From the NCBI GenBank assembly GCA_900239685.1, contig OENT01000064.1:62001-126000 (forward strand): DNA of 64,000 bases, written 5' to 3'. This stretch comes from Rotaria macrura (Eukaryota > Rotifera > Eurotatoria > Philodinida > Philodinidae). Below, one piece after another: positions 56,455-64,000 of this stretch. Positions within the stretch are counted from its first letter, which is position 1; each line of letters begins with the position of its first letter. Under the pieces are notes generated by a model that was given only the letters and a program-made list of their open reading frames with translations, was not told where the DNA came from and searched no databases. Position numbers and translations under genes: made by a program.

Positions 56455-58155
56455 TATTTACTTGCTAACACTTGATCATTTGTATGAGTGTACAAAACTA
56501 TACATGTTCGTTTGTATAAAAAGTTAATCTAATTTGTATACAAATATTTGCCCTTACATAATAAAGATAGAAAGTGTATTCTGAATGATGATTGACGAAA
56601 AAAGAAAACACAGTAAAGAAAGTGTTGGTAAGATTAAATCAATATTATGTTAGTTATTCGTAAGCCTTCATTAGTTAAGTAATGGATACAAATGTAAGTG
56701 GGAAGATCTATTTCAATACTGTTGTTGTTTTGATTAAGAAATCGTCAGTAACTTTTCATAACACCGCAATAAAATAAAGTTATCATAGTAAATTCTTGCT
56801 GTGACAAAGATTTCATTGTTGAAATCAATGAACACTAAGATATATCTGAGCACAAAACAACATACCGGTAATCATTCTTATCAAAGTTTGTTATAACTAT
56901 ACCTAGCCGAATTGAATATTCTATCGAATTCATCAGTAGAAAAAAATTGTAAATATTTACTTTTGTTAATGTATAGTGACACAAGTATTAGAGTATGATA
57001 AACTTGAGGAGAAGTCTTATCATAATTTGTTGAGGTATTTTAAAAGTTTTCGATTCTATTCTTTTTTTTTAATATTAATTTGAAAACTATTTACCTCGAT
57101 CTGCAACACAACAGTGTATTTCTCATTCGCAAGATCTTACGTCTTTGTTAAATCTACTTCTAGTGATCTTGCTTTTCGTATATGATTATGAACGAATCGC
57201 ATGGTGAGATAGATCAGACAACATTCGACTTCCGTATGAGTACAGGGATCAAGAATAATCATCGATTATGTAGACAGTTAGCTCTTTAACTAGTAAGCAA
57301 TCGAAAACGTGAAAAGCGTTATATCAAATTTTTGTTCGATTTTCTTTCTCTTTTTAAAAAAAAAAGAATCTTATGAAAAAGAAAGGAAATCATTTTTTAT
57401 CACAGTTGCTTCTATGGTTGTGTTTTCAAAGGACCAACGATGTTAGGAATCCGAAAATAAATGAGATATCTATTGCAAATAGGAAATATATCTTTGCTTT
57501 TTCTGATAAATCGCTTTTCAAAAGCCTCTGGAAGTAAAGTGAGAATTCCACACAGCACAATTCTCCGGTGATGTTCTATGAGTTACAGGTACTTCGATAT
57601 GTGAATGAATTTCATTAAATTCTTCATACCTTCAATAGAATTTAACACTGTGTGATACAGTTTTCCATCAAAATCATCTTTGACGGTCATCTAATACAGA
57701 TAAGACTGTGTTTCCAAAAAAACACGATTTATTGTATTCTCTCAAAAGATCTATATTAGTTCATCATATACTATATACATAAATTTGAGTAACGCATTGA
57801 TATTTCTGGCAAGTCGACGCAGGCTACTTTCCGATGTTTCATTGTACAGTACATAAGTTGAGAGTTATTGCGATTGAAAACTAAACAGTCGAGTTACTTA
57901 GATAAATTATGATCAAATAATTCGATCAAAAATCATTTTTCTGCATTTTAAAAATGTTCTTTTCATCATCTGCTGAATAGATATATCACTGATTTATAGA
58001 TAATACGCCTGATTGAAATGAATTTTTTCGTCGAATTCCTATACCATTCTTCTTGAATAATAAAAAATTATATTTGGTATACTCTACCCTCATGAAAAAC
58101 ATTGATTAGCAAAATAAAATGTAGTCATGATTCAGTTTATGTGTCTATAATGCAA
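56455..58155. other. Intergenic, no gene seen
   Basis: AT-rich. It should hold the promoter of the TPR gene and the 3' end of the ADP-ribosylglycohydrolase. No element ends or RNA genes were found. Confidence 0.4.
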
Positions 58156-60639
58156 TTACTCCATGGGATCATCCCCTTCAATTAATTGCATTTGTTTGAA
58201 ACATTGAATCAGTTTTTTATCAAACCATTTCTTGAACGGCATTGCTCTTAACCAATCGCGCGGAAGCACGTTATAACCATGTCTAGCTCCATACATAGTC
58301 CCACAAACTGCACCATTCGTATCAGCATCACCTCCATATCGAATCAGATCATTTAGTGTTTCTTCAAATGAACGTGTCGATCTTAATCCGTAAAAACCTG
58401 ATGCCAGACATTTATATGTATAACCAATACTCCTTGATTCATCCAGGTTTAGTTCGTCGAGAGTACGTGCTTTGTCTGTATGCCAAAGAAATGCTCCACG
58501 ATGCTCAGGAGAAAAACTTTCACCAAGTATATCCACTGTCTCTTGTTGAACGCGTTCTATTAATGATTCAATATCATTCCTATCGTCTTCATTTTTCAAC
58601 AAGTAAGCTATAGTCAAACAAACAGCGACACATGAAGCAATACATCGAGGATCGAAATGTGTTGTTTTGCTCAATGTTATAGCGGTTGATATGACCTGTT
58701 CAAATCGAATCATGTTATTTAATAATTTCAATTGATTATTCGATATCCATACTTTACATAGAATTCTCTCTCGAGAGAGAGAGAGAAGAGTTTTCGAAAT
58801 GACTAATCACATGTGATTTTACGCGTTTAGCAGCTAATAAAGAATTCTAACTAGATTACGACATCTCTAAACGGACTTGAGCTTTTCATGATGATCAGTT
58901 GACATATCACGCATTTTTATTTTATGCACTTCTCTTGGAATATTCGTTATTTCGCAAAACAATAACTGTGGCTAGTATTTACAAATAAAAGTATCGTATA
59001 TATCGAAAATTTCAGCATTATTCTATGTTGCATATATGAAATCTCTGTTGTCCCAAAAAACCTCCTTTTTTTCTACGTAAAATCTCAGATTGATAAATAC
59101 AGACTGCTGGTGGAGAAAATCGAATATCACTATGCTGGCACAGAAGCATCAGCATCACCCGTCTGTATGATGTATGGTACGTTTTCAAGAAAAATGAATT
59201 AACAATTAAATGCAGCAGCTGACACACATTAGGTATACTAATCTCTTTAGACTTACTCTCATAAAGAGATCTGCTGCTTCCTATGATCGAATTAAAGACT
59301 CAAATGAGATGAATCACTGTGATTACAATCTTCAACAGATCATCGAAAAAAGAACAACATGAATAATATTCACGAAGTTAGAATAGAGATTTGAAGTGAG
59401 AAAATTTTTGACGGTGTTTACTTTTTCTCGATCATTAAAGTGAACCAAAGCCGACCCTGAACAACGCATAACAGCTCCGTTCGGTGCTGCTTGACGATTG
59501 CCATGTTCCCATACCATTTCACTTATTTTCAATGGATCTGTTGTATAGCCATGGGAATGAACAACCTAATGAAAAAAATCGATAAAAAATACTGAACGTT
59601 TAAAAACCATTCAATGTCATCGGAATGGTAAAGGAATATTTATACAAGCCTTTATGGCATTAAACTTGAATACAGATAACTTATTACTAAGCATAGATTC
59701 ACCTGATTTACATTGGCACCAATGCCCATTCCACCATAATCGCCTACTTCCGGATATCCATTCTGAATCCAATACTTTAGTTTTTTAGCAAAAACTACTT
59801 CAATGGGTTCACGAGAATCGCATTCCGTTAGTGTTTCAAAAACTAATATCCATTGATCCGTATCATCGGTCCAGTCACCTCTTTTCCATCGTCTAGAGTG
59901 TCCCGTTAAGATGTAGTTTGGAAATGGAATTAATTTCGAGCGATCTGGATAGTTATGCATAACATCTTCACGCGTTTCAAATTCAGTCGACAGACCATAT
60001 GAATCACCCAACGCTTGTCCATAAGCACAGCCAAGAAGACGATCAAGTAACTTCTGATTGGTTCCCGATTTCCTTATGGCTTCAATGAGATCAGATTCAT
60101 CTTTGTGGTAAGATATTTCGGAATCATCAGAATTGTTTTTCCTCTTGCGCTCATAGCTTTTTGGAGGTAATGTTTCAACATTTGTTTCTTTCTGTTTATC
60201 AGAATGATGGAGTGGGTTCGGTTTATTCGTCTTCAAGACTGCAGTACTACTTTTGGTCGCATCTGCTTCATTCACTTGCTGCGTTTCATCGAAATCAGAG
60301 GATCTTTTCAGGTTAGTCCCAGTTTCAAGCTTTTTACCAGTGCCGCATTGATGTAATATAAATGGCATTGTGCTTTGTGAATCAGCAGATGGTGTATTCA
60401 ATGGCTTTTCGGTCCGGTCTTTATTGTTAGATACGTGGTCACTATTAACGATTTTCGATTCTCCATCATCGATGGATTTATGCACTTGAGGACTATTTTC
60501 AAATTTGCTAGAATTTGTAGATGCTGCTGAATTGACTTTCACATCAGATACTTGTTGTCCAGATTTATTGATATCAGTCGTCTTTGGTATGTGTTCAACA
60601 TTCAACGATGCATTTAAATTGTTTTTTTCAACAGATGGG
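58156..60639 (-). CDS. ADP-ribosylglycohydrolase (ARH/DraG family), 5' end unresolved
   Basis: It is predicted to remove ADP-ribose from modified residues using two Mg ions. Exons are 60639-59703, 59565-59422 and 58695-58156; introns are 137 and 726 bp, phase-consistent, totalling 540 codons including the stop. Catalytic motifs are GCAYGQALGDSYGLSTEF, GDWTDDTDQ and YGGDADTNGAVCG, with the family's APNGAVMR and THFDPRC in the right order. The first 200 residues are hydrophilic, Ser/Asn/Lys-rich and likely disordered, with a basic YERKRKNN that could act in nuclear import. The 60639 exon starts one base into a codon after TTTTGTAG, so a small 5' exon is needed. ATGAATTA ending at about 60677 with a 36-bp intron would fit in phase but is unproven. 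It lies about 45 kb from the ADP-ribosyltransferase. Confidence 0.88.
58764..58788. repeat. CT/GA palindrome in an ARH intron
   Basis: TTCTCTCTCGAGAGAGAGAGAGA is a small self-complementary microsatellite inside the 726-bp intron. Confidence 0.7.
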
Positions 60640-61215
60640 CTACAAAATATAATGATATGCACAAAAAAAAGCATACTAATTCATATATGCAAGAAGAAAG
60701 TAGATAGAAATTTAATCTGGAAAAATTTGAATTCCTAAGAAATTCATTTGAGATTCTATTCAATCCAGTGAAGTTCCACGAAGTCTAGAATACTTGAAAT
60801 TTTCTTTTGCCTCCTCGAGTATATGTCAATGCATAAAATATTGTAAGTATGTTGAGGCAGCTAGAGATCAATTTTCACTAGAAAGGTTGTGTATGTGTTG
60901 TTCTAAGTGTTTAGAATCGATTTCGATTTTTGTTCCTTTTCAATTTTGATCGACAGGATAAGTTCTGTATATTGATTAATTAATGAGTTCGTTCATCTCG
61001 AAGATAATACTATGGATAGGCGTGAATGTTTTTCTTGATTTTCTTTTTAGTCGTCAAAGTAGAATTCAAACGCTGCCTTTGTCTCTATTATTGATCATCA
61101 TTACAGATAATTATCATCAATACATATTTTCGAGCGAAATTTCTTATTTCAATGATTTCGACTATTTTTAAAAGTCAAAGATTGAGCAAAGACTGATCTA
61201 TCAGTAACATACATG

Positions 61216-61410
61216 GGAGACCGGAATTTCGGCCCGATCCGAAATTCGTCTCAAAGTCCTAAAAAAAATTTAATGTTTTAAATCAATTACTACACATCGT
61301 AGTGACGAGCACAACGACGTCCTGCTCAACACTACGATAGGTAGTAATTAATTAAAAAATATCAAATTTCTTTTCGGGACTTTCGAACCGGGCTTAAAAT
61401 TCCGTGGACC
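61216..61410. mobile_element. Inverted-repeat element GGAGACCGGAATTT
   Basis: The left GGAGACCGGAATTTCGGCCC pairs with the inverse of the right end, GGTCCACGGAATTTTAAGCC. Inner parts pair as well, such as AATTACTACACATCGTAGTG with the inverse AATTACTACCTATCGTAGTG. No clear target duplication. About 195 bp. Confidence 0.6.
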
Positions 61411-61504
61411 AAAGTTCATGTAAATAACGTACAGGATTTATGAAACATGGGTTTATCGTCAAATGATAGTTAACTACACTACTCAAATTTTTTCAACTTT
61501 TAAA

Positions 61505-61867
61505 CAGTATTTCTAATAGAAATGTAAAACAAAAAGTCAAGTGACATTTTATTTTTGCGATCAACGAGGAAAATGACGCTCTGTTTCTCTTAGCAAAGTG
61601 TCACGAAATTTCTATGATGTGGATTGTTAGAATAACAATAAGAAAGAGAAATATTTTACATGTACATGGAGTATATCTAGACTAATAAAAAAAACTTAGG
61701 TATTCGAAGTTTACATAAAATCAAAAGAAAATTGTAAAGAATTTTCAACATGTGTGAATTCAACGCTTTGTTTTCATGAGCATAGTGTAAAACAAAGTGT
61801 CAAATCAGCATCGCAAGGGTCTTGAACACTTTGTAACAAAGGTGGACCCTTGCTGTTAGAAACACTG
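61505..61867. mobile_element. hAT-like MITE CAGTRTTTCTAAYAG
   Basis: The left end CAGTATTTCTAATAG pairs with the inverse of the right end, CAGTGTTTCTAACAG. A perfect 8-bp duplication, CTTTTAAA, lies at 61497-61504 and 61868-61875. Repeats of AAAACAAAGTGTCAA occur inside. 363 bp, non-coding. Confidence 0.85.
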
Positions 61868-64000
61868 CTTTTAAATACGTCTGAAGGATAAGAAAAAATA
61901 AACCTATCAATTTCGATAAACAGAATGAGTCATCTCAGCAAGCCAGTATGCGTAAAATGTTTATCATACCATTCCTTTGAACTTCGAAGACTTTCCGTGA
62001 ATAAAAATGAAATTTGTTAATAAAAACTGCTAGCAAACCTGTGAGTTTCTTGATGATGGTCCTGACTACAATCTGTTCTAATTTTACTTCTTTCATCCAT
62101 CAGTTGAAAACAAGTAGGAAGAAAAGGTATGACAAGATGTTTTGTTTTTTTAAATTTGTGAAAGAACACTCAAAAGCATTGGAATACTACTTTTGTTTGT
62201 GTAGATTTCCGTCAATGAATTCACGACATTTTAGAACATAGACATACTTTGTATACGTGACAGTACACATGCATTCGCTTCTAAACAATATATAAAAAGT
62301 CGCAGTATCGCGAAATATTTCAACTGCATACAGTTTAAAATAGATAGAGGTCGCTTTCCCGATCGGATAGAAAGAGGGTTTTGGCTTGTTGACGTGCGAA
62401 TTCATTCAAGTTTAATACGTAGAGTTGGATTTGAATTTATTACAAGATTGCTTGTTAAATATCAATCAATGGATTCAATCTGATAGATTTAATCAGTATA
62501 TTCAAAATATCGCACTTAAAATTTCAATTAAAAGAAATTCCTCCTCCCAAGATGCAATTAAGAATCGAACATGTCAGTTGAGCTCTGCTACTTAGTATAT
62601 GCGAACATTTTATATTCGTCAAAATCGATAGAAATCATTAAAACTGTTTACAGTCATACTAAATGTAAGTTGGATACATAACGATTTTTAGTCTTTCTTT
62701 TGTATTCTTCTGTTCTTTTTTATTCAATTACGGCTACATCGCTAGTTTTAACGTTGAGATCAAATAAATCTGCAACTAATTACTTTCTGTCTGACAAGTT
62801 GAATCATAGTAATACTTAATAATAAAAATACACCTTCCGGTTGTTTCTCGTATGAACCAATGATGAATCCCAGTGTCTAGCTTCCATCTACAAGTTTCAA
62901 ACTTTGTTCTGAGTTGCTCACACAACTAGTGATGATTCATGTTCGCTATAAGTTTTCATCCTTTCTTTACTTAAAGTAGATCATTTATCCTTTTCGGGTT
63001 GAATATGGAATGCAAGTTGCTTTTTCGACCTTCAGCAAGACCGAATTAAGTTGAACATATTCTATGGAAATAATTGATCGAAAATGCAGAAAAAGATCTA
63101 TAAAAAAAACTTTTAGTCATGGTCGTCTTATAAGATATGTCGAGTCAACTGGCATAGTTCGAAGATTATGAAAGAATTGTTTTTCGATTGCGTGCACCAC
63201 GAAGAGTCTAAGACTAAGCCATTATATTTTTTGTATTGAGGATGTCAATCGTTTAACTTTAGTTTTGACTAGCATCCGTACTACCATGATTAGTCATAGT
63301 TTTCTAGGTTGACAATATCAGATAGCTGTCGATGTTTCATTCTCATCTGAAACTGTACACTATCATCATATGCTACAGAAATAAGAAAGAGTAAACCGTT
63401 TAGTACTTGTAGCTGTTTTATTTAATTTTCAACGACATGTACAAATGAGAGTTTTAACGAAAAAACAACGAGAACAAACCTCTGTATTGTTTCTTCATAC
63501 GAGGGGAGATCACACTACTATTGCCGATATAGAATTCATCGCTGAAAAGTGCACTTCAATTGGTATATTTTTAGTATCAATAGCATCACAAATAGTCTTA
63601 TGTACGTACATTATCGATAGTTACACAGTCATTTCTGAGAAAATAATGCATTTATTTGAGCTTTGAAATCAATGTTGAATAGAATACATGAAGCTCTTGC
63701 AACATAAATTAAGAGAATACGAAAAACAATGTTACATGAGTTTGTAGCATTTCTTATTGTGTTAATTTAATATTAATATGAATTATTGTATCATTTATTA
63801 TGAACACTGAAAACAAGAGTGGACCGAATATACGATATGTAAAGCAATATAACGATGTCTCCAAGAGATTGGATTAAATCTGGTCTTAGACTATTCGATG
63901 AATTTTTTGAACATTTTTTCATTTTATTACATGTGCTGAAATAACAATAGAACCTAGATTTTTTAAGTAATACTTAAAATTAATAATCAAACAATGAACT

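Larger units (their letters stand above)
60640..64000. other. Gene-poor end of the window
   Basis: It should hold the missing 5' exon and promoter of the ADP-ribosylglycohydrolase. Two inverted-repeat elements are present (61216-61410, 61505-61867). A 73-codon frame at 63445-63666 shows no family motif. Nothing else was recognised. Confidence 0.4.

Noticed and set aside
63445-63666. A 73-codon plus-strand frame near the window end
   Set aside because: It has an ATG and plausible length but no recognisable motif, no partner exon and no paralogue in the window.
1-64000. CRISPR arrays, bacterial operons, ribosome binding sites, tRNA or rRNA genes
   Set aside because: The tandem repeats seen are minisatellites or foldback words without unique spacers of constant length, the genes have introns, and no tRNA or rRNA signature was found by eye.

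Overview
The window looks like nuclear DNA of a bdelloid rotifer (Adineta/Rotaria type). The grounds are AT-rich DNA, many introns of 51-58 bp with GT..AG ends, an arginine ADP-ribosyltransferase/TPR protein with the N-terminal domain I associate with bdelloids, an F-box family of bdelloid style, a Penelope-like (Athena-type) reverse transcriptase fragment, and many short non-autonomous DNA transposons. This assignment rests on recalled family resemblance, not on a database search.

Layout. 1-804: last two exons of HMG-CoA lyase (+). 2619-3932: armadillo-like helical-repeat protein (+). 4666-13086: ADP-ribosyltransferase with TPR region (-), in two coding blocks separated by about 6 kb of nested mobile DNA. 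15.1-16.3 kb: fossil Penelope-like element split by a hAT-like MITE. 17125-19335: a four-exon opsin (-) that keeps the retinal lysine but has altered DRY and NPxxY motifs. 19.3-36.2 kb: a gene-poor stretch of about 17 kb with foldback elements and a U2 snRNA fragment. 36-51 kb: three tandem F-box genes on the minus strand, the middle one a pseudogene, with a mosaic identity pattern that suggests gene conversion. 53577-56454: a five-exon secreted, probably GPI-anchored TPR protein (-). 58156-60639: ADP-ribosylglycohydrolase (-). The last 3.3 kb has no recognised gene.

Working together. The ADP-ribosyltransferase and the ADP-ribosylglycohydrolase are the writer and eraser of one protein modification, but they lie about 45 kb apart and nothing shows co-regulation. 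The other genes look unrelated in function.

The richest signal is mobile DNA. Seven short elements have terminal inverted repeats and perfect 8-bp target duplications (hAT-like). Seven more foldback elements have CCCA...TGGG ends, six of them flanked by a 2-bp A/T-only repeat, and most have an interior built from one short palindromic word that differs between elements. Five further loci carry a hairpin whose arms resemble the bdelloid telomeric repeat (TGTGGG). All exon boundaries were derived by hand from splice signals, reading phase and family resemblance.
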